This document shows, piece by piece, positions 47,342 through 56,114 of a DNA stretch of 64,000 nucleotides; positions within the stretch are counted from its first letter, which is position 1; each line of letters begins with the position of its first letter. Source of the stretch: Streptococcus mitis (GTDB lineage Bacteria > Bacillota > Bacilli > Lactobacillales > Streptococcaceae). The DNA lies in NCBI RefSeq assembly GCF_000722705.1, contig NZ_JPFW01000008.1, positions 372,001 to 436,000 of the forward strand. Direction: 5' to 3'. Under the pieces are notes generated by a model. The model was not told where the DNA came from, did no database searches, and saw only the letters and a program-made list of their open reading frames with translations. A program made the position numbers and the translations under genes.

Positions 47342-47381
47342 TTGTGGTTTTGGCGGTAATTAAAGATTTTTACCTCCCACA
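47342..47381 (-). promoter_or_regulatory. Putative L1 autoregulatory leader before rplK
   Basis: Minus strand TTGTGG-GAGGTAA ... TTACCGCC-AAAA-CCACAA: outer stem TTGTGG/CCACAA, inner stem GGTAA/TTACC, with the GTGGGAG box in the asymmetric loop. This arrangement upstream of L11 fits L1-mediated translational control. Confidence 0.6.
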
Positions 47382-47405
47382 AGTATGCTTTACACATACT
47401 CATCT

Positions 47406-47433
47406 ATTATACACTATTTATCTAGAATTGCAA
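47406..47433 (-). promoter_or_regulatory. Promoter of rplK-rplA
   Basis: Minus strand -35 TTGCAA (47428-47433), 16-base spacer, -10 TATAAT (47406-47411). Confidence 0.8.
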
Positions 47434-47448
47434 GAGAAAAGTTTATTT

Positions 47449-48165
47449 TTAATCGACATAATCTCCGCCTTCAAAGCCGTAGTATTCTTCTAAACTAAGA
47501 CCAGTCTCAGCAATTTCTTTGGCTTCTTTTCCAACATAACGAAGGTGCCATTCTTCAGCCATATAGCCTGTTTCTTTTTCCTTACCTTTGAGATAACGAA
47601 CAACAAAGCCATAATCAGCAGCGTGGTCCAAGAGCCATTGAGCTGCTTTTTCTTCTGTCACCAATTCTCCATTTGTGCTAATCACATCAAAAGCCAAACC
47701 TGTTTGGTGTTCGCTATAGCCAGGACGGGCAGAGTAACGGTCAGCTGCCGCCTTCCCATCTTGGTTGACATAATCTTGATAGAGCTTAGTCTGAGTCTCA
47801 TAACTTCTAAAACCACTGTAATGGTCGCTGATTGGGAAACCTGCCTCTTGCATAGCTTTGATAAGTTTGAGCAACTCTGCCTTGGCTATTGGGTTTTCCC
47901 CTGGATTATAGTCTTTAGACAATGGATAGTGTTTATTGGCTACGATGATTTCATCGTATTTTCCTTGGATACTGTAATAGTCTCCTTTGTTGACCACTTC
48001 TGCTTTTTTCTGGGTAGCTCCTTGAGATTTACTGCCAACTGTTCCATCAGTCTTGGCGGTTTGTTCTGTCTTAGCTGCGCCATCTTCAGTTTTTGCTTTT
48101 TCTTGTGAACAAGCTGCTAGACTCAAGGCTAGCAAGGCTGTCAAGACAAGGTATCTTTTTTTCAT
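47449..48165 (-). CDS. ldcB: L,D-carboxypeptidase LdcB/DacB, lipoprotein
   Basis: 238 residues. Lipobox SLAAC with the modified Cys at residue 19, then an Ala/Lys/Thr-rich linker, then a VanY-type (M15B) zinc peptidase domain: SARPGYSEHQTGLAFDV and EWHLRYVG supply the zinc His/Asp/His and catalytic Glu. In pneumococcus LdcB trims stem tetrapeptides to tripeptides and is needed for normal septation. It is the last gene of an M42 peptidase-HIT-ldcB unit, starting two bases after the HIT stop. Confidence 0.92.
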   Translation of the reverse strand: MKKRYLVLTALLALSLAACSQEKAKTEDGAAKTEQTAKTDGTVGSKSQGATQKKAEVVNKGDYYSIQGKYDEIIVANKHYPLSKDYNPGENPIAKAELLKLIKAMQEAGFPISDHYSGFRSYETQTKLYQDYVNQDGKAAADRYSARPGYSEHQTGLAFDVISTNGELVTEEKAAQWLLDHAADYGFVVRYLKGKEKETGYMAEEWHLRYVGKEAKEIAETGLSLEEYYGFEGGDYVD

Positions 48166-48167
48166 CT

Positions 48168-48638
48168 CTACTCCTTTATTTCTAATAGTTTATCTAGTTC
48201 TGACGATAAACATTTAACTAGTTTTTTAATCTCATCTGGTTTTGCTTTCCAGATTTCTGAGGTCATTTCTTCAAAGGGAACCCACCAAACTGGACCACGA
48301 CCTTTAAGACCGTGGCCGTTCATATCACCTGTTCGTCTAGGAAACAGATGCCAATGAAGATGGGCATCGCCATTTCCTAGAAGTTCGATATTCATTTTCT
48401 CAGCTGCAAAGGCCTTAGCAACTGCCTCTTGGACCATACTCATTTCTTCTAGAAAACGGAGTTTCGTTTCCTTTTCTAAATGGTGCAATTCGGTAACATG
48501 TTCTTTGGCTAGAAAAAGACTATATCCTGCAAAATACTGGTGATCTCCAATGACAAGATAGCCTGTTTCCAACTCTTTGACAAAATAGGGATTTTCTCCC
48601 TTCTTGATGAGCTCAATTCTCTGACATATAAGGCACAT
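48168..48638 (-). CDS. HIT family hydrolase
   Basis: 156 residues. N-terminal CLICQRI zinc-like pair and the histidine triad HLHWHLFP at 93-97. HIT proteins hydrolyse or transfer nucleotidyl groups from dinucleotides and AMP-lysine-type adducts; the substrate is unknown. The start is ATG 48638. The same frame stays open to 48947, but the extra N-terminus only mirrors the overlapping M42 gene. One base separates it from the M42 stop. Confidence 0.88.
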   Translation of the reverse strand: MCLICQRIELIKKGENPYFVKELETGYLVIGDHQYFAGYSLFLAKEHVTELHHLEKETKLRFLEEMSMVQEAVAKAFAAEKMNIELLGNGDAHLHWHLFPRRTGDMNGHGLKGRGPVWWVPFEEMTSEIWKAKPDEIKKLVKCLSSELDKLLEIKE

Positions 48639-48639
48639 A

Positions 48640-49677
48640 TTAGTCCACCAACTCACTCTTAAGATAAGCATCAACCATACGTTCCGTTGCGACCACCGAG
48701 TCAATATGGGTACGCTCATAAGAATGGCTAGACTCGATACCCGCACCAAGAAGGGCATGTTTAACCTCTGCCCCTGCAGACATGGCTGCTGAAGCGTCCG
48801 AACCATAAAATGGATAGATATCCAACTTAAATGGAATATCTTGCTCTTTCGCCAAGGCGACCAAATGTTGACGGAAGTCATAGTGATAAGGCCCTGAGGC
48901 ATCCTTGACACAGATAGATACTGTGTACTCATCTGTTTGCTGGTCATCGCCCATAGCCCCCATATCCACAGCCAGATATTCTACTACCTGAGCAGGGATA
49001 TTAGAGTTGGCACCGTGACCTACTTCTTCAAAGACTGAAAAAGCAAAATGGGTTGTTACGGGCAATTCAATCTTCTCTTCCTTATAAATACGAAGTAGGT
49101 TAAGCAAAATCGCTGCACTGACTTTATCATCCAAATGACGAGACTTGATAAAACCTGTCTCTGTTACGACAGTTCGTGGGTCAAAACTGATAAAATCACC
49201 GACCTCAATCCCCAAGGCACGAGTTTCTTTTTCATTTCTTACTTTTGCATCCAAACGCACTTCCATATTGTCTTGCGTGCGTTCTGCAGTTCCTGCATCC
49301 TTGTAGACATGGCAAGAAGTTTGGTGGATGAGAATGGTTCCTGATACTTTTTGACCTGTGCTAGCTACATGAACGGTACAGTTTTCTCCTTCAATCATGT
49401 TCCAAGGAAAGCCACCGATACGGTCCAATTTGAGACGGCCGTCTGGTTTGACAGCGCGAACAATAGCACCCAGCGTATCCACATGGGCAGTCACATAGCG
49501 TTGTTGTTCATCATTTTGACCTTTGATAGTTACATTGACACCGCCCTTGGCTGTGCGAATCGGTTGGTAACCGAAGCCTTCTAGAGTCTTTACTAAATAG
49601 TCCGAAATCTCACGAGTGAAGCCCGTTGGCGACGCAATGGCTGTTAGTTCTTTGATATATTCTACTGTTTGATTCAT
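48640..49677 (-). CDS. M42 family metallo-aminopeptidase
   Basis: 345 residues. Dinuclear zinc site residues lie in TAHVDTLG, RHLDDKVSA, FEEVGHGAN (catalytic Glu-Glu) and ESSHSYERTH. M42 enzymes (PepA, TET-like, FrvX) remove N-terminal residues from peptides in the cytosol and form large assemblies. Substrate preference is not visible. First gene of the unit with the HIT protein and ldcB. Confidence 0.9.
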   Translation of the reverse strand: MNQTVEYIKELTAIASPTGFTREISDYLVKTLEGFGYQPIRTAKGGVNVTIKGQNDEQQRYVTAHVDTLGAIVRAVKPDGRLKLDRIGGFPWNMIEGENCTVHVASTGQKVSGTILIHQTSCHVYKDAGTAERTQDNMEVRLDAKVRNEKETRALGIEVGDFISFDPRTVVTETGFIKSRHLDDKVSAAILLNLLRIYKEEKIELPVTTHFAFSVFEEVGHGANSNIPAQVVEYLAVDMGAMGDDQQTDEYTVSICVKDASGPYHYDFRQHLVALAKEQDIPFKLDIYPFYGSDASAAMSAGAEVKHALLGAGIESSHSYERTHIDSVVATERMVDAYLKSELVD

Positions 49678-49728
49678 TTCTTCACCTCTTTTAATACCTA
49701 TTATAACACATTTATCATCGGATAAAAA

Positions 49729-49771
49729 AAGAAAATCACTCCTGTAGACTTAGCTACAAAAGTGATTTCAG
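49729..49771 (-). terminator. Terminator after brnQ
   Basis: Minus strand AAATCACT ... AGTGATTTT stem with an inner GTAG/CTAC helix, then CTTTTTTT. Confidence 0.8.
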
Positions 49772-49774
49772 TGA

Positions 49775-51100
49775 TTAATCCATTTCAAAAACATCGCTTT
49801 CTTGCTTGTTTGGTAAAACTAATGAGAGCAAGATTCCGACAATAGCTGGCACCAACCATGGAAGAGATGCCTTAGCAAAAGGAAGAGCGTTGACAAGATT
49901 TGCAAGAAACTCAACCTTAAATGAGCTTCCTAATACGCTTGCAATGGCAATAGCTGTAACAACAGCAATTGTCAACTGCATACCTGGTTTTGAAAGAGCG
50001 ACAAATTTGTTGACAATGACAATCATGACGATGGCAATCGTGATTGGATACAAGATAACCAGTACAGGAATTGAGTACTTGATAATCGCATCAAGACCCA
50101 GATTGGCAATAGCAAATCCAATCAAGGTAAAGGCTGTCGCATAAACCTTGTAGCTGATTTGTGGGAAACGCTCATTAAAGAACTCAGCTGTCGACACAAT
50201 CAAACCAACTGTTGTTGTAAAGCAGGTTACAGTAACCATAGCTGCAAGGAAGAGTTGAGCTGTTGAACCAAAGATTTCTTGAGTAGCTTGTGACAAGATA
50301 TAAACACCCGGTGTTCCACCCTTCATCGCTTCAGCAGGTACTGGGAAATGATTTCCAAGGAAACCTAAACCGATGTAAAGAGCACTGAAAGCAAGGGCAA
50401 CAACGATACCAACAACCCAAATAGTTGAAATATATTCTTTTTTACTTGAAAATCCAAGTTGTTTCAAGGTTTGAACTGCGATTACGCTAAAGGCAACTGA
50501 AGCAAGGGCGTCCAAGGTATTATAACCTTCTAGGAAACCTGTACCAAAGGCAGAAGCTTGATAAGCAGCTGACGCAGCTTGAGGACTTGTTCCACCATAT
50601 TTGATAGCTCCTAGAACAACCAAGATAACAATCAAAATCGCAAAGACTGGTGTTAAAACACGGCCGATACGGTCCAAAATTTTTGATGGATTAAGCGAAA
50701 TTAAATAGGCTGCCGCAAAGTAAAGAAGAGTAAAGACAATCAAACCTAGACCTTTATTCGCATCCGACAGAAGGGGGCTAATCCCTACTTCGTAAGCTGT
50801 TGTAGCTGTACGTGGGATGGCAAAGAATGGGCCAATTGACAAGTAAAGAACTGAGAGGTAAAGAGTCGCAAACCAAGGCGCTATCTTTGTTGAAATCTCG
50901 TAGATATATCCTTTAGGATTGAGCGTTCCAATAATAAGAGTCAAGACGGCGATACCGACACCTGAAAAGACAAAACCTGCAATGGCAGGAAGAAAATGTT
51001 CTCCAGATAGAGCACCTAGAGAAGGCGGAAAAATCAAGTTCCCCGCACCAAAAAATATTCCAAACAGGAGCAAACCTGTTAAGGCACCTTTTTTAGCCAT
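49775..51100 (-). CDS. brnQ: Branched-chain amino acid transporter BrnQ (LIVCS family)
   Basis: 441 residues with 12 hydrophobic segments; LLLFGIFFGAGNLIFPPSLG near the N-terminus is the LIVCS signature. Sodium- or proton-coupled uptake of Leu, Ile and Val across the membrane. The start is ATG 51100 behind GAAGGAGATTTTC, not the in-frame codon 15 bases upstream. A TATACT -10 lies near 51139. Monocistronic. Confidence 0.93.
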   Translation of the reverse strand: MAKKGALTGLLLFGIFFGAGNLIFPPSLGALSGEHFLPAIAGFVFSGVGIAVLTLIIGTLNPKGYIYEISTKIAPWFATLYLSVLYLSIGPFFAIPRTATTAYEVGISPLLSDANKGLGLIVFTLLYFAAAYLISLNPSKILDRIGRVLTPVFAILIVILVVLGAIKYGGTSPQAASAAYQASAFGTGFLEGYNTLDALASVAFSVIAVQTLKQLGFSSKKEYISTIWVVGIVVALAFSALYIGLGFLGNHFPVPAEAMKGGTPGVYILSQATQEIFGSTAQLFLAAMVTVTCFTTTVGLIVSTAEFFNERFPQISYKVYATAFTLIGFAIANLGLDAIIKYSIPVLVILYPITIAIVMIVIVNKFVALSKPGMQLTIAVVTAIAIASVLGSSFKVEFLANLVNALPFAKASLPWLVPAIVGILLSLVLPNKQESDVFEMD

Positions 51101-51228
51101 GAAAATCTCCTTCATATTTATAAAATACTGACTTAGTATACCATGATTAGGAGTCTGAAAAAAGCATCACGAAGTAAAATGTTAAATGTTTTTAAGATTC
51201 TAAAAAGTATGAATTATCTAAAAATAAA

Positions 51229-51262
51229 ACTCTCCTACCTAGACAAAACCAAGTAGGAGAAA
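51229..51262 (-). terminator. Terminator after the rhodanese gene
   Basis: Minus strand TCTCCTAC/GTAGGAGA stem followed by GTTTTATTTTT. Confidence 0.8.
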
Positions 51263-51272
51263 ATTCTTATGT

Positions 51273-51560
51273 TTAGAGTTCTTCAAAGGCAGTCATACCA
51301 CCTTGAACATTGATAACCTCATAACCTTGTTCAGCTAGGAATTGACAAGCATGCGCTGATCTAACCCCAGCTTTACAAATGACATAATGCAAGAGGTCCT
51401 TGTCCAACTGATCATAGCTATCAGCCAATTGACTAAGAGGTAGGTTGTGAGCACCTTCTAAATGAAGAGCTTCAAACTCATCCACTTCTCTCACGTCCAC
51501 GAGAGAAGGTTGGTCGTTTTGGTAAAGCTGGTAAAATGCGTCAAAGGTTATTTCTTTCAT
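51273..51560 (-). CDS. Single-domain rhodanese-like protein
   Basis: 95 residues: LVDVREVDEFEALHLEGAHNLP and the active loop ICKAGVRSA, whose Cys could carry a persulfide. Probably sulfur transfer or thiosulfate handling in the cytosol. The start ATG 51560 has AGGAGAAAAAGA upstream; a longer reading to 51596 runs into the adjacent BOX. The BOX begins 13 bases upstream, so the gene's leader is BOX sequence. Confidence 0.9.
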   Translation of the reverse strand: MKEITFDAFYQLYQNDQPSLVDVREVDEFEALHLEGAHNLPLSQLADSYDQLDKDLLHYVICKAGVRSAHACQFLAEQGYEVINVQGGMTAFEEL

Positions 51561-51572
51561 TCTTTTTCTCCT

Positions 51573-51815
51573 AATACTCTTCGAAAATCTCTTCAAACCA
51601 CGTCAGCGTCGCCTTACCGTAGGTATGGTTACTGACTTCGTCAGTTCTATCCACAACCTCAAAACTGTGTTTTGAGCTGACTTCGTCAGTTCTATCCACA
51701 ACCTCAAAACTGTGTTTTGAGCTGACTTCGTCAGTTCCATCCACAACCTCAAAGCTGTACTTTGAGCAGCCTGCGGCTAGCTTCCTAGTTTGCTCTTTGA
51801 TTTTCATTGACTATA
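51573..51815. repeat. BOX element with three boxB units
   Basis: boxA (ATACTCTTCGAAAATCTC ... GCGTCGCCTTACCGTAGG), then boxB-type units beginning CTGACTTCGTCAG at 51632, 51677 and 51722 (45-base period), then boxC ending TTTTCATTGACTAT. The last bases overlap the stop codon of the glycosylase-like gene. Confidence 0.95.
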
Positions 51816-52389
51816 AAATAGTTTTAATTCTTTCTTTCAAATCCGGCACCACTTCTGACTCAAACCAAAGATTTTTGGCCATCCAGATTTGATTTCGCGG
51901 CGAGGGGTGAACTAGTGGAAAATAGGTTGGCAAGTAGTTCTGATAGTGTTTTACCCGTTCTGTCACCTTACCACTGATTTTCTCCTGCAAATAGTAGGCT
52001 TGGGCATATTGCCCAATCAAGAGGGTCAACTGAATATCGGGCAATTCTCGCAAGAGCTGCGGATGCCATTTTTCTGCAAAGCCAGTACGAGGTGGAAGAT
52101 CACCCGACTTGCCATGCCCTGGAAAGTAGAAATCCATAGGCAAAACAGCAAAATAGCCTGAATTGTAAAAGGTATCTTCATCCACACCGAGCCAGTCGCG
52201 CAAGCGGTCACCACTTTTGTCCTTCCAGTAAAGGCCTGCTTCTTGAGTTTTAAGTCCAGGTGCCTGACCGATGATATTGATGCGAGCAGTCTTTGGCGCT
52301 GCAAAGAGAGGCTCTATTTCGCGTTCGGTATAGCTGGCATTCTGCGGATCTGCCATAATAGCCTGCTTGATTCTTTCGATTTGAGACAT
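51811..52389 (-). CDS. Uracil-DNA glycosylase superfamily protein
   Basis: 192 residues. Motif A-like IIGQAPGLKTQ near residue 40 and C-terminal LVHPSPRNQ correspond to the catalytic-water and DNA-minor-groove loops of the UDG superfamily. It is not the classic Ung (GQDPYH absent), so it belongs to a broader family whose base specificity is untested. Its stop codon lies in the outer edge of the BOX element, so the insertion may have reset the C-terminus. Confidence 0.8.
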   Translation of the reverse strand: MSQIERIKQAIMADPQNASYTEREIEPLFAAPKTARINIIGQAPGLKTQEAGLYWKDKSGDRLRDWLGVDEDTFYNSGYFAVLPMDFYFPGHGKSGDLPPRTGFAEKWHPQLLRELPDIQLTLLIGQYAQAYYLQEKISGKVTERVKHYQNYLPTYFPLVHPSPRNQIWMAKNLWFESEVVPDLKERIKTIL

Positions 52390-52402
52390 CTATTTTCCCT
52401 CC

Positions 52403-52435
52403 AAAAAGAAGTCTAAGCATACAATCTCAGACTTC
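52403..52435 (-). terminator. Terminator after pepV
   Basis: Minus strand GAAGTCT-14 bases-AGACTTC followed by TTTTTGG, directly before the ribosome site of the next gene. Confidence 0.75.
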
Positions 52436-52442
52436 TATCGTT

Positions 52443-53843
52443 TTATTTGATCAATTCGTAAATAGCTTCGGCATAGATTGCTGCTGCTCGGAAGAGATCA
52501 TCCAAGGCGATAAATTCATTAGCTTGGTGCATAGTGTCAATTGAGTCTGGGAACATGGCACCATAGGCAACACCTCGTTCTAGCAAGCGACCAAAGGTAC
52601 CACCACCGATAACTTGTTCATGACCTTGAAGACCAGTTTGTTTTTCATAAACATTCAACAAGGTTTGCACAAGCGGATCTTCCATTGGCACATAGTGAGG
52701 GGTGTGACCGTGTTCAGAAAGGCTAACAGAAGCAACTGGCAAGTTTTCAAGGATTGACTTAATTTGTTCTGGACTTGTCCCTTTTGGATAACGGATATTA
52801 AGGGCAATCGTATTGTCAGCACTTGTTTCGTCAAAGCGGAAGACTCCCGCATTCATAGAAAGGGCACCCATCTTTTCATCCACATGGGCAATCTTGAGAT
52901 TTTCCCCCTCATGATCGTTCAAAAGAATTTTTCCAGCGATGTCAAGGTAATCTTTAGCTGGTCCAGCAAAGTCGAACTGGCTGAGGAAGAGGGCAAGGTA
53001 GGTCGCACCATTGACACCTGAAGCAGGCATGGCACCATGGGCTGATTTACCAATGATGGTCACCTTGTATTGACCAGCTTCTTCTTGGATTTCTCCTCTA
53101 AGTTTGTGTTCTGAAACAAAGGCATCTAGTTTAGCTTGTAAGTCAGCCAAGTCACCTGAAACAACTGCTGTTGCTGATTCAGGTACCATGTTTTCACGCA
53201 AACCACCTGTGAAGCTGTGAAGACGAGCTGCACCTGTATTTTCACCTGCAAAGTGGAGGTATTCTGTGATGTTTCCTTTTTCACCATTGATGATAGGGAA
53301 CTCAGCGTCTGGAGAGAAACCGAAGTCTGGTTTCGCAAGTCCTACATGTTCAAAATAGTAGTCCATGTCTGCCCAGCCTGATTCTTCGTCTGTTCCGACA
53401 ATAAAGCGAACTTTCTTAGAAGTTGGAAGACCCAATTCTTTGATGATTTTCAAACCATAGTAACAAGCTGTTGTAGGACCCTTGTCATCTGATGCCCCAC
53501 GCGCATAAAGGCGACCGTCTTTGATAATTGGTGTATAAGGGTCTGTGTCCCAACCGCTACCAGCAGGCACTACGTCCATGTGGGCAAAGATTCCGAGAAC
53601 TTCTTCTCCATCACCAAACTCGAAATGTCCTGCGTAATTGTCGACATTCTTAGTTGGATATCCATCACGGTCTGCGATTTCAAGGAATTTTTCCAAGGCT
53701 TTTACTGGACCAGGTCCAAAAGGATGCTGCGCATCAGCCTTGCTATCATCACGTTCTGAGTTGATTTCCAAAAGGCTAAACAAGTCAGCCAAGAGGTCTT
53801 CTTTGCGTTTTTCTACTTCTGCTGTAAAATCAATTGCTGTCAT
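52443..53843 (-). CDS. pepV: Dipeptidase PepV (M20 family)
   Basis: 466 residues. Zinc-site motifs: FAHMDVVPAGSGW (His), ARGASDDKGPT (bridging Asp) and GTDEESGWAD (catalytic Glu-Glu); an inserted lid domain lies about 180-390. Cleaves dipeptides, including those with unusual N-termini, supplying amino acids. It follows the nitroreductase gene by 12 bases. Confidence 0.94.
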   Translation of the reverse strand: MTAIDFTAEVEKRKEDLLADLFSLLEINSERDDSKADAQHPFGPGPVKALEKFLEIADRDGYPTKNVDNYAGHFEFGDGEEVLGIFAHMDVVPAGSGWDTDPYTPIIKDGRLYARGASDDKGPTTACYYGLKIIKELGLPTSKKVRFIVGTDEESGWADMDYYFEHVGLAKPDFGFSPDAEFPIINGEKGNITEYLHFAGENTGAARLHSFTGGLRENMVPESATAVVSGDLADLQAKLDAFVSEHKLRGEIQEEAGQYKVTIIGKSAHGAMPASGVNGATYLALFLSQFDFAGPAKDYLDIAGKILLNDHEGENLKIAHVDEKMGALSMNAGVFRFDETSADNTIALNIRYPKGTSPEQIKSILENLPVASVSLSEHGHTPHYVPMEDPLVQTLLNVYEKQTGLQGHEQVIGGGTFGRLLERGVAYGAMFPDSIDTMHQANEFIALDDLFRAAAIYAEAIYELIK

Positions 53844-53855
53844 ATTATCTTCCTT

Positions 53856-54461
53856 CTATCTTTTCTCGATGATTTCATCTACTGGCAAGCGGTAGCTTGG
53901 TTCCAATTTTTCATCTGTGTACCCCACTGTAATCAAAAGTTCTGGACGGAAACGGTCTTCGATATCCAAAACTTCGTTGGCTTTTGATTTATCAAACCCA
54001 AGGATCAAATTCGATCCGATTCCTTGGTCTGTCAATGCAAGAACCAAATTCATAGCAACCAAACCTGCATTGAGGGCTAGGTAGTCACTGACTTGTTGTT
54101 CATTGTAGCGTGCAAATTCAGCTGGCAAATTCTTCATGAAGTATTGAAGTTGTTCTTCTGAGAAATTCTTTGCCCCACCGACACGGGCGATCTTACGAGC
54201 ACGTTTAGCCAAATCTGTGTCTGTAAATAAGGCAATAGTTACAGGAGCTGATGATACCTGCTCAAAGTTGGAACCATAAGCCAATTTTGCTAGTTCGGCA
54301 TTTTTCTCACGAACCACCACAAATTTCCAAGGCTGGCTGTTGTGGGCGCTTGGTGCCAAGGTTGCGATTTCGATAGCCGTACGCACATCTTTTGGATCAA
54401 CTGGCTTATCAGTGAAATGCTTAGTCGCATGACGTTTTTTATTTAATTCAAGAAATTTCAT
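53856..54461 (-). CDS. Nitroreductase family FMN oxidoreductase
   Basis: 201 residues. N-terminal KKRHATKHFTDKPVD with the FMN-phosphate Arg, APSAHNSQPWKFVVV and GIGSNLILGFD are family signatures. NAD(P)H-dependent reduction of nitro compounds or quinones; the physiological substrate is unknown. -10 TAGAAT with CTGCAA -35 lies upstream (54494-54522). Co-transcribed with pepV. Confidence 0.9.
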   Translation of the reverse strand: MKFLELNKKRHATKHFTDKPVDPKDVRTAIEIATLAPSAHNSQPWKFVVVREKNAELAKLAYGSNFEQVSSAPVTIALFTDTDLAKRARKIARVGGAKNFSEEQLQYFMKNLPAEFARYNEQQVSDYLALNAGLVAMNLVLALTDQGIGSNLILGFDKSKANEVLDIEDRFRPELLITVGYTDEKLEPSYRLPVDEIIEKR

Positions 54462-54634
54462 AATCGATTTCCTTTTCTAATTCTACTGCTTCCATTCTAC
54501 CATAATTTGAAAGAGCTTGCAGAGATTTTTCATAGAAAGAAATTGGAACAAGGATAAGCAACCGAATGAAGAAAATCATTTAAATAAGGAAGCCCCTCAT
54601 CCAGTTCCAATTAATTTTCAGTTGCTTAAAGAAA
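54462..54634. other. Intergenic region with interleaved inverted repeats
   Basis: AATTGGAAC (54541-54549) pairs with GTTCCAATT (54604-54612), and AAGCAAC (54556-54562) pairs with GTTGCTT (54621-54627). The two pairings interleave, which is pseudoknot topology. It also holds the nitroreductase promoter. No ORF is supported. Confidence 0.45.
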
Positions 54635-55489
54635 CTAGTCCATCTGATATTCTGACTTTATAGCCTCCAAGAAATTCTTCACATCTTCTACATACCCATG
54701 TTTTTCAATTAAGCTGGCTAAGAGTTCCAGATTGTGCCCCTGATAGTTATCGTCACGACGCAGTTCTTCATACATTTCAATAAAGGGAAGCCCCTTGGAT
54801 TTGGCCAATTCCAACTCCGCTTCATAGTCATAAGCGACTTTACGAAATAGGATATTTACCAATTCCCCATCTTCAACTTCTATCACGGCATACTGGGCAC
54901 GGTGATTTTTTAACGCCTCCCAATTAAAATAGGGCATGCCAATCGACCCTGGATTGATGATTTGTTGCCCTTGACTGCCATAACGAAGCAACTGCTTGTG
55001 AACATGACCATAGACTGCTACGTCCGTTTCCTCATCTAGGAGTTGGTCAAATTTCTCTGTATCATTCCCAACCAACAAGTCACCCCCATAATTTTTGTCA
55101 GGTAAATTATGTGAGAGAGAAAAACGCAATCCCTCAACTTCTTTCTTTTCCAGCAAAGGCAAGCTTCGTAGCCAGACAATCGTTTCAGGATCCATTCGCT
55201 CCATCAAAAACTGGGTCATGCGCATTGACTGGATTTCTTGTGGATGTTCCAAACCATATTCACCATCCAAGGCCTCAAGGACACAATCATCCCAATTGCC
55301 TCGAACACTGGCTGTGATAGGAAGGTCCTTCAGCAGGGCTACCAAGTCATTTGCACCTGGACCAGGAAGAAAAATATCTCCCAGAAGCCAGTATTCACTG
55401 ACTCCTTGATTTTTAGCATCTGCAATCACTGCTTCTAAGGCCGTCGCATTGCCATGAATATCTGATAAAATTGCGATTTTATGGTTCAT
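54635..55489 (-). CDS. Calcineurin-like metallophosphoesterase
   Basis: 284 residues. Metal-binding blocks: ILSDIHGN, LLGDIFLPGPG, SVRGNWDD, and YGHVHKQLL. The layout matches YfcE/MJ0936-type phosphodiesterases with an extra C-terminal helical part of about 90 residues. Substrate unknown. The start overlaps the end of the upstream hypothetical gene by 11 bases, so the two are coupled. Confidence 0.88.
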   Translation of the reverse strand: MNHKIAILSDIHGNATALEAVIADAKNQGVSEYWLLGDIFLPGPGANDLVALLKDLPITASVRGNWDDCVLEALDGEYGLEHPQEIQSMRMTQFLMERMDPETIVWLRSLPLLEKKEVEGLRFSLSHNLPDKNYGGDLLVGNDTEKFDQLLDEETDVAVYGHVHKQLLRYGSQGQQIINPGSIGMPYFNWEALKNHRAQYAVIEVEDGELVNILFRKVAYDYEAELELAKSKGLPFIEMYEELRRDDNYQGHNLELLASLIEKHGYVEDVKNFLEAIKSEYQMD

Positions 55490-56090
55490 GATGGTCTCCT
55501 TTTTCTATTTCATCTAGCCAATTGTGAAACTCCCAACGAAGAGGATCTTCCTTGCCTATTCTTCGCCTCAAATGTTCTTGATATTGAAGATAGAAGGCGT
55601 AATCTCCCCAGCTACTCCACGCTTGAGAAGGTCTTGGGATACACAACTTTTTATTAGCCCTCTCTAACACGATGTTATCTATCGGTACGTGTAAAAAAGG
55701 AAAAACAGAGTCTAGAGGTACAACCTCAAGCATATACAGATACTTGAAAGTCATATTAATCCACTTTTGAGCATGACCATAAGTGAATCGAATCCCATTT
55801 GAGCGATAGTAGTCTATAACACTATCACAAGTCCTATGATGCCAACTATCAAAATCAGTTTGACACAACTCGTCTCGATCCAAGAGATTTAAAATCGCTT
55901 CTTTGATACACTTAGAAGGCTGCTTTCTCATCTCCAAGCGCTGTTCATCTGGCATGTCATGAAATCGCAAGGTTCGATTAAAATCAAGATAGGCTCGAGT
56001 AGTTGCAGCTAAAAATAAATCTTTTGAATTCCCAAAGTAAGCAAATCGTAAAAAAAGGAGTATATCTCTGTCAATCTCAATCTTATTCAT
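55479..56090 (-). CDS. Conserved hypothetical protein
   Basis: 203 residues, acidic and basic residues evenly mixed, rich in Trp, Tyr and His (WHHRTCDSVIDYYRSNGIRFTYGHAQKW, positions about 103-130); no signal peptide or TM segment. I recognise no family with a function. It sits between uvrC and the phosphoesterase and overlaps the latter by 11 bases, suggesting joint expression. Confidence 0.7.
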   Translation of the reverse strand: MNKIEIDRDILLFLRFAYFGNSKDLFLAATTRAYLDFNRTLRFHDMPDEQRLEMRKQPSKCIKEAILNLLDRDELCQTDFDSWHHRTCDSVIDYYRSNGIRFTYGHAQKWINMTFKYLYMLEVVPLDSVFPFLHVPIDNIVLERANKKLCIPRPSQAWSSWGDYAFYLQYQEHLRRRIGKEDPLRWEFHNWLDEIEKGDHHEP

Positions 56091-56114
56091 TTCTTCTACT
56101 TTCTATCTAGATAC

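Noticed and set aside
48168-48947. 259-codon reading of the HIT gene
   Set aside because: The first 103 codons overlap the end of the M42 peptidase in another frame and show no HIT-family similarity; the ATG at 48638 gives a standard HIT protein.
51101-51230. CodY-type operator upstream of brnQ
   Set aside because: AT-rich imperfect palindrome TTTTTAAGATTCTAAAAA does not match the CodY consensus well enough to call.
51571-51807. 78-codon ORF in the BOX, and similar ORFs at 1350-1648, 44014-44220 and 39820-40005
   Set aside because: They lie entirely or mostly in BOX repeats, have no ribosome site, and the same peptide phrases recur in each copy.
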